Assembly (NCBI RefSeq): GCF_014651675.1
Contig: NZ_BMXI01000009.1
Location: 124,001-188,000, forward strand
Direction of reading: 5' to 3'
DNA: 64,000 nucleotides
Source of the DNA: Roseibacillus persicicus
GTDB taxonomy: Bacteria; Verrucomicrobiota; Verrucomicrobiia; Verrucomicrobiales; Akkermansiaceae
In this document: positions 52,450 through 62,089 of the stretch, one piece after another
How positions within the stretch are numbered: the first letter of the stretch is position 1
Layout of the letters: each line of letters opens with the position of its first letter
The notes under the pieces: generated by a model
Seen by the model: only the letters and a program-made list of their open reading frames with translations
Told to the model about the DNA's origin: nothing
Database searches by the model: none
Made by a program: the position numbers and the translations under genes

Positions 52450-54663
52450 ATGACGAACGAAAACAAGAAGATGAACATAGAAAAAATTGAAATTCCGGTG
52501 GGTGAGAATCCCATGATTATCGAAACCGGAAAACTGGCCAAGTTGGCCGATGGCGCGGTTACCGTGCAATGTGGCGAGACCGTAATCCTGGTCACCGCTG
52601 TATCCCAAACCAAAGTGCGTGCCGGGCAGACCTGGTTCCCACTTTCCGTTGAATATAAGGAAAAGGCCTCCGCTGCGGGCGTCTTTCCTGGTGGCTACTT
52701 CAAGCGTGAAGGCCGCCCTACTGAGAAGGAGATTCTCACTTGCCGCATGACTGACCGTCCGCTGCGCCCCCTTTTCCCAAAGGGTTATCTCTACGACACC
52801 CAGATTGTCGCCCTTCTGCTCTCCGCCGACGGCATCAATGACGCCGACGTTTTGAGCATGAACGGTGCCTCTGCCGCTCTCAGCCTTTCCGACATTCCTT
52901 TCGCTGGCCCTATCGGTGCCGTGCGCGTGGGCCGTGTGAATGGTGAGTTCGTCATCAACCCGACTCACGAGACTCGCGAAGAAAGCGACCTCGACCTGGT
53001 CTACGTTGGTAACAAGACCGACGTCATCATGATCGAAGGGGCTGCCAACGAAATTCCTGAAGAGGACTTCAAAGCCGCTCTTCGTTTTGCCCAAGAAGCA
53101 GTCACCAAGATTGTGGCTGCTATCGAAGAGCTCACCGCCAAGGCTGGTAAGGCCAAGCGCGAATACGAAGTCTGCGTTGCAAAAGAAGACCTCCTCGAGA
53201 TTGGCTACCGCGTTGCCGGTGACCGTATCGAAGACGCCATCTACGCCGCCTCCAAGGTTGAGCGCGGTAAGAAAGTAGGAGCCCTTCGCGACGAAGTGGA
53301 AGCTGCCATCAAGGCCGAGCATCCCGAAGTGACCGAGTTCGAAATCGAGCAGGTCTTCGAATACATTCAGAAGAAAGCGTTCCGAATTTCCATCATGGAA
53401 AAAGGTCTTCGCGCCGACGGCCGCAAGCCGGAAGACCTTCGTCCTCTCTTCGGTGAGGTCGGCAGCCTTCCTCAGGTTCACGGTTCTGCCATCTTTGCCC
53501 GTGGTGAGACCATGGCAATGGGCATCGCGACCCTGGCTCCTGGTGACGAGCGCCAGTATCTCGACAACTACGCCGGTGGCGAAAGCGAGAAGCGCTTCAT
53601 CCTGCACTACAACTTCCCTCCTTTCTCCGTGGGCGAAACTGGCCGCATGGGTGGTCTCAACCGTCGCGAGATTGGTCACGGCGCGCTCGCCGAGCGTTCC
53701 ATCGTTCCCGTCCTTCCCGACGAGGACGACTTCCCATACGCCATGCGTGTGAGTTCCGAGGTCATGGAGTCCAATGGCTCGACCTCGATGGCAACCGTTT
53801 GTGCGGGCGTCATGAGCCTTCTCGACGCGGGTGTTCCTCTCAAGCGTCCCGTAGCAGGCATTTCTGTCGGCCTCGTGACCGAGACCACCGAAGACGGAGC
53901 AATCCAGCAGTACAAGACCCTCCTCGACATCATCGGCAGCGAGGACTTCTACGGCGATATGGACTTCAAACTTTGTGGTTCCGAAGCCGGCGTTACTGGT
54001 TACCAGCTCGACCTCAAGCTTCCCGGTCTGCCTCTAAGCATCTTGGAAGAAGCCATCGACCAAGCAATTGGTGGACGTGGACTTGTTCTGGCGAAAATGG
54101 CGGAAAGCATCAGCGCTCCTGGTGAGCTTGCTGAGAACGCGCCTCGCATCGAGTCCATCAAGATCGACCCCGATCGGATTGGCGAACTCATTGGACCTGG
54201 CGGAAAGAACATCAAGGGCATTCAGGCCGAGTCTGGCGCCGACCTCAGCATCGAGGACGACGGCACCGTCCGCATCTACGCGAGCAAGGGCGAAAGCCTC
54301 CAGCGCGCGAAGGAAATGGTCGAGCGCATGTTCAAGGAAATCGAAGTGGGCGAGATTTATACCGGCCGCATCGTTTCCACCAAGGACTTCGGAGCGTTCA
54401 TGGAAGTGTTGCCCGGCAAGGACGGTCTTATTCATATCTCCGAGCTTGCTGAGAAGCGTGTCGACAAGACCGAGGACGTTTGCAAGGTGGGCGACATCGT
54501 CACAGCCAAGTGTATCGGCATCGACGACAAGCGTCGCGTGAAGATGTCCATCAAGGCTGCTCTTCGTGACGGGAAGGGAAGCGCTCCCACCAAGGAGCAG
54601 TCCCAGCCTTCCAAGCCAGCTGGAGATATCCCCGCTGATGAAGAGACTTTCACCCTAGGTTAA
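52450..54663 (+). CDS. pnp: Polyribonucleotide nucleotidyltransferase (PNPase)
   Basis: A 737-residue exoribonuclease of the RNA degradosome. Two RNase PH domains (about 10-220 and 320-560, with KREGRPTEKEILTCRMTDRPLRP and FPPFSVGETGRMGGLNRREIGHG), a KH domain (GPGGKNIKGI) and an S1 domain (GRIVSTKDFGAFMEVLPGKDGLIHIS) are in the correct order. The start ATG at 52450 or the one seven codons later could be used. Strong codon bias indicates high expression. Confidence 0.97.
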   Translation: MTNENKKMNIEKIEIPVGENPMIIETGKLAKLADGAVTVQCGETVILVTAVSQTKVRAGQTWFPLSVEYKEKASAAGVFPGGYFKREGRPTEKEILTCRMTDRPLRPLFPKGYLYDTQIVALLLSADGINDADVLSMNGASAALSLSDIPFAGPIGAVRVGRVNGEFVINPTHETREESDLDLVYVGNKTDVIMIEGAANEIPEEDFKAALRFAQEAVTKIVAAIEELTAKAGKAKREYEVCVAKEDLLEIGYRVAGDRIEDAIYAASKVERGKKVGALRDEVEAAIKAEHPEVTEFEIEQVFEYIQKKAFRISIMEKGLRADGRKPEDLRPLFGEVGSLPQVHGSAIFARGETMAMGIATLAPGDERQYLDNYAGGESEKRFILHYNFPPFSVGETGRMGGLNRREIGHGALAERSIVPVLPDEDDFPYAMRVSSEVMESNGSTSMATVCAGVMSLLDAGVPLKRPVAGISVGLVTETTEDGAIQQYKTLLDIIGSEDFYGDMDFKLCGSEAGVTGYQLDLKLPGLPLSILEEAIDQAIGGRGLVLAKMAESISAPGELAENAPRIESIKIDPDRIGELIGPGGKNIKGIQAESGADLSIEDDGTVRIYASKGESLQRAKEMVERMFKEIEVGEIYTGRIVSTKDFGAFMEVLPGKDGLIHISELAEKRVDKTEDVCKVGDIVTAKCIGIDDKRRVKMSIKAALRDGKGSAPTKEQSQPSKPAGDIPADEETFTLG

Positions 54664-54688
54664 TTCTCTCTGTTCAATCGAATTTTCA

Positions 54689-54722
54689 AAAGCGGCTTCT
54701 CGAAAGAGGAGCCGCTTTTTTT
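54689..54722 (+). terminator. Rho-independent terminator after pnp
   Basis: AGCGGCTTCTC-GAAA-GAGGAGCCGCT stem (11 bp with one G-T) followed by a T-run. Confidence 0.95.
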
Positions 54723-54857
54723 CGGGCCTCGTGAGAGCTCCTGTGCCGAAAAGTTTTCTGACGGGGTCGACTCGCTGGACCTCTCGACTCCTGCACCGCT
54801 GGAAATGTCCTTGCTCTTTCTTGTTCCCATTCGGTGCGGAGATACCCTCCGCAATTC

Positions 54858-55433
54858 ATGCCCGCAGAATATCACCAAACCCAAGTCGGCTCGGATCGCT
54901 TTTGGCTCATGAACCTCGATCACCCGGCTGTTGAACAGAAAGTGATGGCTGAGATGGAGGCAGGGGTGGAGGTCTACTATGACCGTCGTTGGGGAGCCAC
55001 CGCTGTGCTCACAGACTGGCTGGCGCAAAACCTTTCGCTCGTCACCGACCAGAACATTCTCATCCTTGGTGCCGGAGTTGGAGCCGAAACTCTTCTGTTA
55101 GGTAATTATGGAAAGCATGTCTGGCTCAATGACCTTGCTCCTACCGCACTGGAGCTTTGTGCGGAACAGATGACCCGCAACAAGCTGTCAAATTTCACCC
55201 TATTGGAAGGGCGATACGAACAACTCAATCTACCCAAGGTCGACCTCGTGGTTGGGAGTTTTCTCATTTACAACGATGAGACTCATGCCGCGATGGAGAA
55301 CTTTCTCCGCAAGCACGAAGGCCGGGTCATTTTGGTCAACGAACGCCTCGCCCCATTTCCCAAATTTCTTAAGAACCACGACCACGAAATTGTCTTTGAA
55401 GACGAATCCGGTGCGGTCGGGGTTCTTTGTTAG
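54858..55433 (+). CDS. Class I SAM-dependent methyltransferase
   Basis: A 191-residue Rossmann-fold methyltransferase with motif I ILILGAGVGAETLLLG, acidic loop LNDLAPTALELC and VDLVVGSFLIYND. It resembles small protein-lysine or nicotinamide N-methyltransferase-like families (METTL21/NNMT-like), but the substrate is unknown. The start ATG 54858 is preferred over the GTG at 54834. It is convergent with the M16 gene. Confidence 0.85.
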   Translation: MPAEYHQTQVGSDRFWLMNLDHPAVEQKVMAEMEAGVEVYYDRRWGATAVLTDWLAQNLSLVTDQNILILGAGVGAETLLLGNYGKHVWLNDLAPTALELCAEQMTRNKLSNFTLLEGRYEQLNLPKVDLVVGSFLIYNDETHAAMENFLRKHEGRVILVNERLAPFPKFLKNHDHEIVFEDESGAVGVLC

Positions 55434-55450
55434 AAGTTGTCCAGCAGCGT

Positions 55451-58306
55451 TTACTCGGGCTTGAGTTCGATCTGAATGGCGCGGTCTTTGGTTAGAAACT
55501 TGTCTGCCAGGGCATTGATCTCTTCCAAAGTGATGTCGCCATAGTCCTTGTTGCGACCACGGGCCCAATCAATACGCTTGGGCTCCGCCTGCGAGCGGGA
55601 CAGGACCGTGCCGAGCCAGTAGCCATTGTCGCGCTCGACTTCCTCCAGTTGGGAGAGCACGGGATTGAGTGCGCGCTCCAGTTCGTCCTCGGTTGCTCCT
55701 TTTTCTGCGAGTTCCGCACCGAGGTCCAAAGTGATGGTATTGATTGTTTTGAGATCCTCGGGCTTGGCGATCGAGTATCCGAGGAGGAAGCCGAAGTCGG
55801 GCATGCTGTCGGAAGGCTGCGACTGGGAACTTGGCGAATAGGTGGCTCCCAATTCTTCCCGAATCTTTTCCCGCATCCGGTTTCCCAGGATGTCGGCTAG
55901 AATGTTGAGGCGTCGGGCAGTGGAAATATCGTCGCCGACTCCTTGGGTCTTCCAGAGTAACATAGCGGCCGCTTTGGGGATTTGGGACTCGTAGGTGAAA
56001 GCCTTTTCCTGAGGGGTGTTGGGGAAGGCGATATTCATCTCCGTCGAATAGTCTTTGGCCTGCTCCGCACGCTTGGGGAGAGCTCCAAAGGTCTTGAGAA
56101 GAGACTCACGCAAGGACGCAGGGTCAAAGTCTCCCACGATGCTCAGCTCGAGGTAGTCTTCCTTGAGTTGCGTCGTGATCCATGACTTCACGTCTTCTTC
56201 CGTGTAGGAGAGGGCTTTCTCGAGGGGCGGGATAACGTAGCGTGGATCGTCCCCATGCAGCCATTGGCTCATCTTGGCCTGCGCGCCGCCCATATCATGG
56301 CGCAGTTGGTCATACATGTCGGGAAGGGCCTTACGGAACTGTCGGAGGGCTTCCTCGCGGTAGCCGAGGTCGGTGAGGTAGGCGCACATCAGCTGCAGCT
56401 GCAACTCGAGGTCTTCGGGGGTCGCGCGTCCGGACAGCGCAAAGGCCGTCTCGTCGATTCCGAATCCGGCCCCTACATTGCGCCCGGCCAGGATGCGCTG
56501 AAGGTCATCCTCCGAGTGCTCGCCGAGGCCACCGGCATTGAGAAGGGCTCCAGCAAGCTGGTCGAGACCAGGCTTGTCCTTGGGCATGGTTGCCTTGCCC
56601 CCTCCGAAGCGGGCGACGAGGCTGATGGAGTTCTTTTGAAACTCGGTGCGCTTGAAGTTGACGCGCACCATGTTGGAAAGAACCAGTTGGGTCACGTCGA
56701 GATCCTCGATGCGGCTTTCGGAGACCACTGTGCCGGGTTCTCCAAAGTTGGTGTAGGCAAAGGCGACCATTTCTTCCTCTGCTTTGGGCTCAACTTTCTC
56801 GTTCTGGCTTTGCTCATAGAGCCCGAGAAGCTTTGCCTTCGTTTCGTCGGATTCTTTGGCAGTGGTCAGGATTAGGGTGAGGTCCGGAGTGTCCCAGAAT
56901 TGCTTGAAAGCTTCGTGACAAGCCTCGGGGGTCAAGGTCAGGAGGCCGGACTTGGCAATGCGGAGATCGACTTCGGGGGAGGAAAGGGACTTGAGGTCGT
57001 TGATGGATGAAATCACTTCCATGGCCAGCGCGGACGATTGCTTGGTTGCCTCGCGTTCCACTGCCTGCTCGTAGGCGTTCAGGAGGTTGGCCTTCACTTC
57101 CTCGAATTCAGATTTGGTGAAGCCGTGCTCAAGGGCGCGCCGGAATTCCTGCTCCAGAATGGAGACCGCATCCTCCCAACGGTTCTCGGCGGCGGTCACG
57201 TCGATGGACCCAAAGTCGAGGGTCTGGAACCAGATGCCGCGCGAGGCACTGCCGTTTTGGATAGGAGAGTTTTCTTCTTTGGCCAAAATGGAAAAGCGGC
57301 GGGAAAGCATCGCGTGGGCAATGGCCAAGGGCTGCTTCTCCAGACGAACCGCGATGGAGTCCGACTTGGGTTCAGCAGCTTCAATCTTGAGAAGTGACAA
57401 GTCATCGCTAGGGACCTCGGGGTCAGAAAAGACCACGGCGCGGAATCCGGTGCCGCTGGGAATCTCGCCAAGGTCGGGTTCTGGAGCAGGCTTTTCTGGG
57501 TTTTTCAATCCCGCGAAGGTCTCTTTAATACGCTTCTCCATCTCCGTGATTTCGATATCACCGACGACCACAAAGGTCATTTTACTAGGAACGTAGTAGT
57601 CGTCATAGAAGGCGACAAAGCGTTCGCGGACTGCGTTCTTAATGACCTCCTCGATCCCGATCGGGAAGCGGTTCGTGATGAGAGAATTTGGCATCAGAAA
57701 CTCGAACTGCTGTTCCATCAGGCGAGTCTGAATCGAGTCGCGGGAATTCTTTTCCGACAAAATCACGCCGCGCTCTTTGTCGATTTCCTCGCTCTTGAGA
57801 AGAGCCCCGTCAGCGAAATCCTGCATTACGGTAAAGGCCAGTTTGAGAGTGGGCTCCGCAAGGTTGGGGAGGTCGAGCATGTAGACCGTTTCATCGAAAG
57901 AGGTGTAAGCATTCGCGTGGGCCCCAAAGGCGATTCCGAGTCGCTCCATCTGGGGGATGAGCTGCTTGGGGTCCGGGAAATTGCGTGAACCATTGAAGAC
58001 CATGTGCTCCAGAAAGTGGGCCACACCGCGCTGGTCATCGGCCTCATAGAGTGAGCCTGCGTCGATGTGCATCCGGAGGGAGACGCGCTTGGGAGGTTCC
58101 GCGTTTTTGACGATCACATAGCGCATGCCGTTCTCTAGGGCGCCAAAGGTGAAGCGGTCGCTGGCAGGAATGTCTCCGGTTTCGTGAGGCCATGCGGCGC
58201 GGGGGGCGGTGGCGAACTCTTTCTTCTCATCTGCCGGCAAAGAGCTGGAAAAAGAGAGAATCGTGGTCAAACAGAGGGCCGAGAAGCTCGGCAGAATCGA
58301 TTTCAT
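55451..58306 (-). CDS. M16-family zinc peptidase (pitrilysin/insulinase-like)
   Basis: A 951-residue two-repeat protein with a signal peptide. The first half has the inverted zinc motif HFLEH (97-101) followed by the distant Glu region; the second half (about 560-930) lacks the motif, as usual in M16 fused chains. These enzymes degrade short or unfolded peptides in the periplasm. Note that this is larger than typical M16B halves and equals two fused half-units. Confidence 0.92.
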   Translation of the reverse strand: MKSILPSFSALCLTTILSFSSSLPADEKKEFATAPRAAWPHETGDIPASDRFTFGALENGMRYVIVKNAEPPKRVSLRMHIDAGSLYEADDQRGVAHFLEHMVFNGSRNFPDPKQLIPQMERLGIAFGAHANAYTSFDETVYMLDLPNLAEPTLKLAFTVMQDFADGALLKSEEIDKERGVILSEKNSRDSIQTRLMEQQFEFLMPNSLITNRFPIGIEEVIKNAVRERFVAFYDDYYVPSKMTFVVVGDIEITEMEKRIKETFAGLKNPEKPAPEPDLGEIPSGTGFRAVVFSDPEVPSDDLSLLKIEAAEPKSDSIAVRLEKQPLAIAHAMLSRRFSILAKEENSPIQNGSASRGIWFQTLDFGSIDVTAAENRWEDAVSILEQEFRRALEHGFTKSEFEEVKANLLNAYEQAVEREATKQSSALAMEVISSINDLKSLSSPEVDLRIAKSGLLTLTPEACHEAFKQFWDTPDLTLILTTAKESDETKAKLLGLYEQSQNEKVEPKAEEEMVAFAYTNFGEPGTVVSESRIEDLDVTQLVLSNMVRVNFKRTEFQKNSISLVARFGGGKATMPKDKPGLDQLAGALLNAGGLGEHSEDDLQRILAGRNVGAGFGIDETAFALSGRATPEDLELQLQLMCAYLTDLGYREEALRQFRKALPDMYDQLRHDMGGAQAKMSQWLHGDDPRYVIPPLEKALSYTEEDVKSWITTQLKEDYLELSIVGDFDPASLRESLLKTFGALPKRAEQAKDYSTEMNIAFPNTPQEKAFTYESQIPKAAAMLLWKTQGVGDDISTARRLNILADILGNRMREKIREELGATYSPSSQSQPSDSMPDFGFLLGYSIAKPEDLKTINTITLDLGAELAEKGATEDELERALNPVLSQLEEVERDNGYWLGTVLSRSQAEPKRIDWARGRNKDYGDITLEEINALADKFLTKDRAIQIELKPE

Positions 58307-58582
58307 GGTAGATTTCTAGCCCCAAGCGACACCGAGCGCACGAATCATTTTTTTGATTCGAAAAATCCCGTGCTGTTCCGCTCCAGCAGGATTGAGACCG
58401 GAAACTCACAGAAATCAAGTGGCAGCGTGAAAGGGCCGGAGGGCCGGAGGGGCGGGGGGAGGGCGAGAGTTCCCTATATTCGGCGACGGCAGGTGCCTCA
58501 TTCAGTAAATTCTTGGGACCCCCCGATGATTTCAGGTTGATTCGTGGGCGTAATCATGATTCTTTCCCCGCCTACCTGCAAC
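58307..58582. other. Upstream region of the M16 gene and of tRNA-Leu
   Basis: About 275 bp with no gene. It should hold the promoters of both flanking units. A G-rich stretch (58435-58465) is notable but no clear motif is seen. Confidence 0.4.
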
Positions 58583-58669
58583 GTGCGCACGTGGCGGAAT
58601 TGGTAGACGCGCTGTCTTCAGGCGGCAGTGCCCTTTGGGCGTGGAGGTTCGACTCCTCTCGTGCGCACT
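58583..58669 (+). tRNA. tRNA-Leu (anticodon CAG), possible integration site
   Basis: Acceptor GTGCGCA (58583-58589) pairs with TGCGCAC (58662-58668). It has a long variable arm and an anticodon loop TTCAGGC giving anticodon CAG, and T-arm GGAGGTTCGACTCC. It is followed by an accessory region, so it is a candidate attachment site. Confidence 0.97.
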
Positions 58670-58712
58670 TTATCTTCAATGGGTTACGAATATTTCGCCT
58701 TCGAAATTGGCG

Positions 58713-58737
58713 AGTGACAACACCAAGTGACAACACC
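58713..58737. repeat. Tandem direct repeat next to tRNA-Leu
   Basis: AGTGACAACACC occurs at 58713-58724 and again at 58726-58737, one base apart. Such short iterons near a tRNA boundary could bind an integrase or excisionase. Confidence 0.7.
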
Positions 58738-58773
58738 CCTTCCCTCGAAGAGCTGTTAGATTTGCCCTGAGGT

Positions 58774-58796
58774 CGAACCTCTACGCTTGAGGTTCG
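58774..58796. repeat. Inverted repeat between tRNA-Leu and the excisionase-like gene
   Basis: CGAACCTC (58774-58781), 7-nt loop, GAGGTTCG (58789-58796): a perfect 8-bp stem. The 9-mer GAGGTTCGA also occurs in the tRNA-Leu T-arm (58644-58652) and at 58789-58797, too short to call an attachment repeat. Confidence 0.5.
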
Positions 58797-58830
58797 AGGT
58801 TTCAGCTCGAAAAAGCCCGCTTAAGATTAC

Positions 58831-59076
58831 GTGGAAGATTCGCAATTTTCAGGTGTTTATCAGCAGATTGAGCCGCTCACAATCCGGCTCCCGAGAAGCG
58901 GCGAGCGTTGCCCTTGGACTGGCTTGACTCGCTCTGCTCTCAATGAGCTAATTTTGCCATGTAAAGCCAATGGGTATTCACCTCCCGTCAAATCCAAAGT
59001 CATTAAAGCTGCTGGGCGCTCAAGAGGAATTCGTCTGGTGAGTTTTCAAAGCTTGAAATCCTATCTGGGTTGCTAA
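58831..59076 (+). CDS. Small excisionase-like DNA-binding protein
   Basis: An 81-residue protein. The arrangement IRLPRSGERCPWTGLTRSALNELI, here as motif RCPWTGLTRSALNEL, then KSKVIKAAGRSRGIRLVS and SLKSYLG is a small winged-helix/AlpA-like pattern often seen next to mobile elements in this phylum. It may act as an excisionase or regulator. The start is a GTG at 58831. It is the first gene after the tRNA. Confidence 0.65.
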   Translation: MEDSQFSGVYQQIEPLTIRLPRSGERCPWTGLTRSALNELILPCKANGYSPPVKSKVIKAAGRSRGIRLVSFQSLKSYLGC

Positions 59077-59091
59077 CATTCGTTGGAAAGA

Positions 59092-60219
59092 ATGAAGCTA
59101 CCTCCTCCCTCGGCAGCGTTCCTCGATTATGCCGAGGATCATGGCCCTGTCGTAACGGAGTTCGATCAATTCACACAGGTGATTTCTCTTCCTGCTTTGA
59201 TTGCAGCATCAGGTCGGGCGAGGAGTTTTAAGGAGCATGTGAATAGCCGTGGTAAGGAATTCTTATCTGCCGGATGCCACTATATTGAAAACAATGTAAC
59301 CGACGCACAGGCGGCCCAGAGTGATGAGGGATTCTGCTTCACTATTTTTGATGTCGTTCCTTTTCAGCTCATCGATATTTTTTCTTTGGCTCTCTCTGCG
59401 CCGTCCTTCTTTGCGGAGATCGGTGACTCAAAGCTCGAGGATTTGGGGAGAGTGCGTGCTCGCGAGAAACCTGCGGGTTATGGATTTTTTCGGAAGAACC
59501 CTGAGGAAGCTCTTCTCGTTCGTTCGGAGCTCGCTTACCCACTTTGTCCCGTTCGAGAAGAGGCTGCACTCTATTTCACAGGATTAGCGTTGGATGCCAT
59601 TTGGTCGCACGAGCTGTCTCATGCATTTATGGGGCATCTCGATTATGCTTCCGAAAATCTGGGAGTCCGAGCACTCAACGAGCTTCCAGATGAGAACGGT
59701 AGTCTTCGACAAATGCCTTTGGAGGCTGAGGCGGATCGGTTTTCGGCACAGACTATTTTACAAGGGTCTTTTGGATCGACTCCCTATTTACCTCTCAATT
59801 TGCGAGGGTTGCCAGTTGAGAGTCGTGTGAAGGCGGCGTTCGTAACCTCAGCGGTACTCACTTGGTTTTGGGCCTATTTGCAGCGTATTGACCGGACTTT
59901 TGATGGTTTCGACCCTTACGAAAGGGGAGGTCACCCTCCTCCGCTCGCACGTTTGCATCTCGCCTTCGAAGGGAACCGTGATTTTCTGAAGTTACTAGGT
60001 TGGAAGACAAGCTCCATCGAAGAACTTACTTTGCAGGCCATGCAGGAGCTAGAGAATCTAGCTTCGTCTAAGGATTGGTTTGCCATTTTGCATCCAGAGA
60101 CAGTTTTCTCCGAGAAGGGCCGCCAATTTAACAAAGACATTAAAGAAATCATGGGACATGAATTTCGGCAGATGCATCAGGAGCTTGAGACTTACCGTTA
60201 CCAACCAAAGGATAAGTGA
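59092..60219 (+). CDS. HExxH-type metallopeptidase-like protein, element cargo
   Basis: A 375-residue protein without a clear signal peptide. The motif WSHELSHAFMGH (HELSH at residues 173-177) followed by EAEADRFSAQ (about 211-220) gives the HExxH plus distal Glu/Asp layout of gluzincin or M48-like enzymes. The C-terminal part is helical. The start ATG at 59092 has GGAAAG just upstream. No homologue is recognised; it lies in the element after the excisionase-like gene. Confidence 0.65.
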   Translation: MKLPPPSAAFLDYAEDHGPVVTEFDQFTQVISLPALIAASGRARSFKEHVNSRGKEFLSAGCHYIENNVTDAQAAQSDEGFCFTIFDVVPFQLIDIFSLALSAPSFFAEIGDSKLEDLGRVRAREKPAGYGFFRKNPEEALLVRSELAYPLCPVREEAALYFTGLALDAIWSHELSHAFMGHLDYASENLGVRALNELPDENGSLRQMPLEAEADRFSAQTILQGSFGSTPYLPLNLRGLPVESRVKAAFVTSAVLTWFWAYLQRIDRTFDGFDPYERGGHPPPLARLHLAFEGNRDFLKLLGWKTSSIEELTLQAMQELENLASSKDWFAILHPETVFSEKGRQFNKDIKEIMGHEFRQMHQELETYRYQPKDK

Positions 60220-60245
60220 ATGGGCTATCGTGTTGTAGATGCTTT

Positions 60246-61271
60246 CTAACCGTGATTCGGGATATCAAAGAACCAGACTTTCTTGGCTAAGCCATCAAGG
60301 TCACGGGCTAGGCTTTCTTCCCACGTTCTTCGGGGTGTGGGAGCACGAACGTTAAGTGATGTGATTTTTTTGAGGCGTTCCGGTTTGTAGGAGTTCATCG
60401 ACAAGATCTGTTTGGGGAATGCTTGTTTGCGAGAACTCAACTTGTCTTCTAGCAAGCTCATTATTTCTTCTCTGTCGTCTTTGAGGTAGGCCTTGTCCCG
60501 AATTGCTACGAAGCAGGTATCGATACCAGGTCCACGATCTACTTCAACGTAGCCTTCTTCGGGAATGGTGATGACTTTTTTTCCTGCATCCAAATTATGG
60601 CCCGAGCTTGGGTTCTTTAATTTGAGAGAGTTCACAGGGTAGAGTTCAACTGGCTTTTTACCGAGACAAGTTAGCCAAGCGACAAAAAGGTGTTCGTCCT
60701 CCTTGCAATGCATCTCGATTTGCAGGGCTTCTCCTTCTTCGATACTACCCTTCCTTTGCAGGCTTGAGATAATGTCCCAAGGAGTGATGAGGCGGATTTC
60801 AAATCCGGCTCTCATTTGCTGTTCGTGGCGTTGTAAAAACTGCTCAGTAATTTCCTTGAGAACCTGTTCTAACTCTTCCTTCTTGCCTTTGGGGGGCAGA
60901 AAATGAATTTCAATATGCTCTGCGAATTTGACCGATTTTTCACGTTGGATTTTGTATTCGATGAGGGCTTCATGAAAGCCTTTTGGACCAAAGAGTGTTT
61001 TGAACCACTTGTTACCCTTTCCGTTCCAGAGCGGGCTGAGCAAATCCGTGACTTGCCTCGCAATGGTTGCGGCTTCTTGATTGGGTTTGTCGAGGTAAGT
61101 GGCCACGGCAAGAAGGCAAAGTGCGTTAATGCCAGCTGTCCCATTTCGGGGCAGTGCTGAGTCCGAGAGGTCAATAGGAAGTAGACCGCTTCTATCGTAG
61201 CCGATACTTTCGAAGAGCCACCCTTCTTCAAAGCGGTCCTTTGCGATCTTAATTTGCAAAATTTTCTTCAT
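60246..61271 (-). CDS. DUF4384-like protein, element cargo
   Basis: A 341-residue protein. The C-terminal half (about 190-275) has the pattern of a DUF4384-like domain: HLFVAWLTCLGKKPVELYP, then KVITIPEEGYVEVDRGPGID and VAIRDK. Such domains recur in conflict and signalling systems with peptidases or kinases. The N-terminal half (about 1-180) is of unknown fold. It is transcribed towards the HExxH gene and divergently from the sigma-like gene. Confidence 0.6.
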   Translation of the reverse strand: MKKILQIKIAKDRFEEGWLFESIGYDRSGLLPIDLSDSALPRNGTAGINALCLLAVATYLDKPNQEAATIARQVTDLLSPLWNGKGNKWFKTLFGPKGFHEALIEYKIQREKSVKFAEHIEIHFLPPKGKKEELEQVLKEITEQFLQRHEQQMRAGFEIRLITPWDIISSLQRKGSIEEGEALQIEMHCKEDEHLFVAWLTCLGKKPVELYPVNSLKLKNPSSGHNLDAGKKVITIPEEGYVEVDRGPGIDTCFVAIRDKAYLKDDREEIMSLLEDKLSSRKQAFPKQILSMNSYKPERLKKITSLNVRAPTPRRTWEESLARDLDGLAKKVWFFDIPNHG

Positions 61272-61379
61272 CTAATACGTCCTGTGTTTCTCTCTAAGAA
61301 GTCTACGGGAAGTTCACCGGAAGTCTAGGGTGAGGTCGTGTTACGGAGTCTGAGCAGTCTCGACAGGCTCTCCGTTGCA

Positions 61380-62048
61380 ATGAAGAAAACAACTGGAGAC
61401 GGAAACAATGTTGCTGAAGAAGAGGAAAAGGGGCTTCCTGTGGATGATGCGTTTTGGATTTATTTCACAGACGAAGAGAGCCAGAGTTTTCTCAGAAATT
61501 TCCTGCGGAAGACTTTCCCTAGACTCACTGAGGAGGACATCGAAGACGTTGTAGCTGACATCAAGCTAAAGTATGCGAAGTCAGGGGCGAGGCGTCATGA
61601 GGTGCTCGGCTTTTCTGTGCTGGCGTGTCTTGCTCGGAGGGCGGCTATCGATTATGTGCGTCGTCTTAACCGGAAGAGAGCTGGAGGAGGAGTTTTCCAC
61701 GACTCAATCGAGGATTCTGAGGGGATTCTCAACTTGGCGGCAGATCCAATTGTGGACCAAAACCGTTTAGATCGATTGGAGGAGTTCTCGAACCTCTTGG
61801 GGTTGGCCAAGCCTCAGTGTAACGGAAAACCGCTGATGGTTGTGAATGCTCTTCAGCGATGGCTCCAAGGAGGTTGTTCGTCTGATTATTGGACTGATTT
61901 TTTGCTTCCTGAAGAAGTGGAAGAATTCATGAAGCTGAAGAAGGGGGTGAGTCTTGCCGGTAAGGCTTCGCCTGCTTTTTGCGCAGTGAAGAAGATTCTT
62001 CGAGAAATTTTGGAGAAGAAGGGGATGAGCGAGGATTCAGCCGCTTAG
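61380..62048 (+). CDS. Degenerate ECF-sigma-like protein, element cargo
   Basis: A 222-residue protein. A region resembling sigma-70 region 2 is visible: FTDEESQSFLRNFLRKTFPRLTEEDIEDVVADI and LACLARRAAIDYVRRLNRKRAGG. A canonical region 4 helix-turn-helix is not clear in the C-terminal part. The start ATG 61380 is tentative (GTG 61338 is an alternative). It may regulate the element or the divergent DUF4384-like gene. Confidence 0.6.
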   Translation: MKKTTGDGNNVAEEEEKGLPVDDAFWIYFTDEESQSFLRNFLRKTFPRLTEEDIEDVVADIKLKYAKSGARRHEVLGFSVLACLARRAAIDYVRRLNRKRAGGGVFHDSIEDSEGILNLAADPIVDQNRLDRLEEFSNLLGLAKPQCNGKPLMVVNALQRWLQGGCSSDYWTDFLLPEEVEEFMKLKKGVSLAGKASPAFCAVKKILREILEKKGMSEDSAA

Positions 62049-62089
62049 GAGAGTATGGGCCTGTATTGATGGCCTGAGAATAGAATACT

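Noticed and set aside
58184-58540. Plus-strand frame overlapping the start of the M16 gene
   Set aside because: It lies antisense to the peptidase signal peptide and upstream region and has no domain or start signal.
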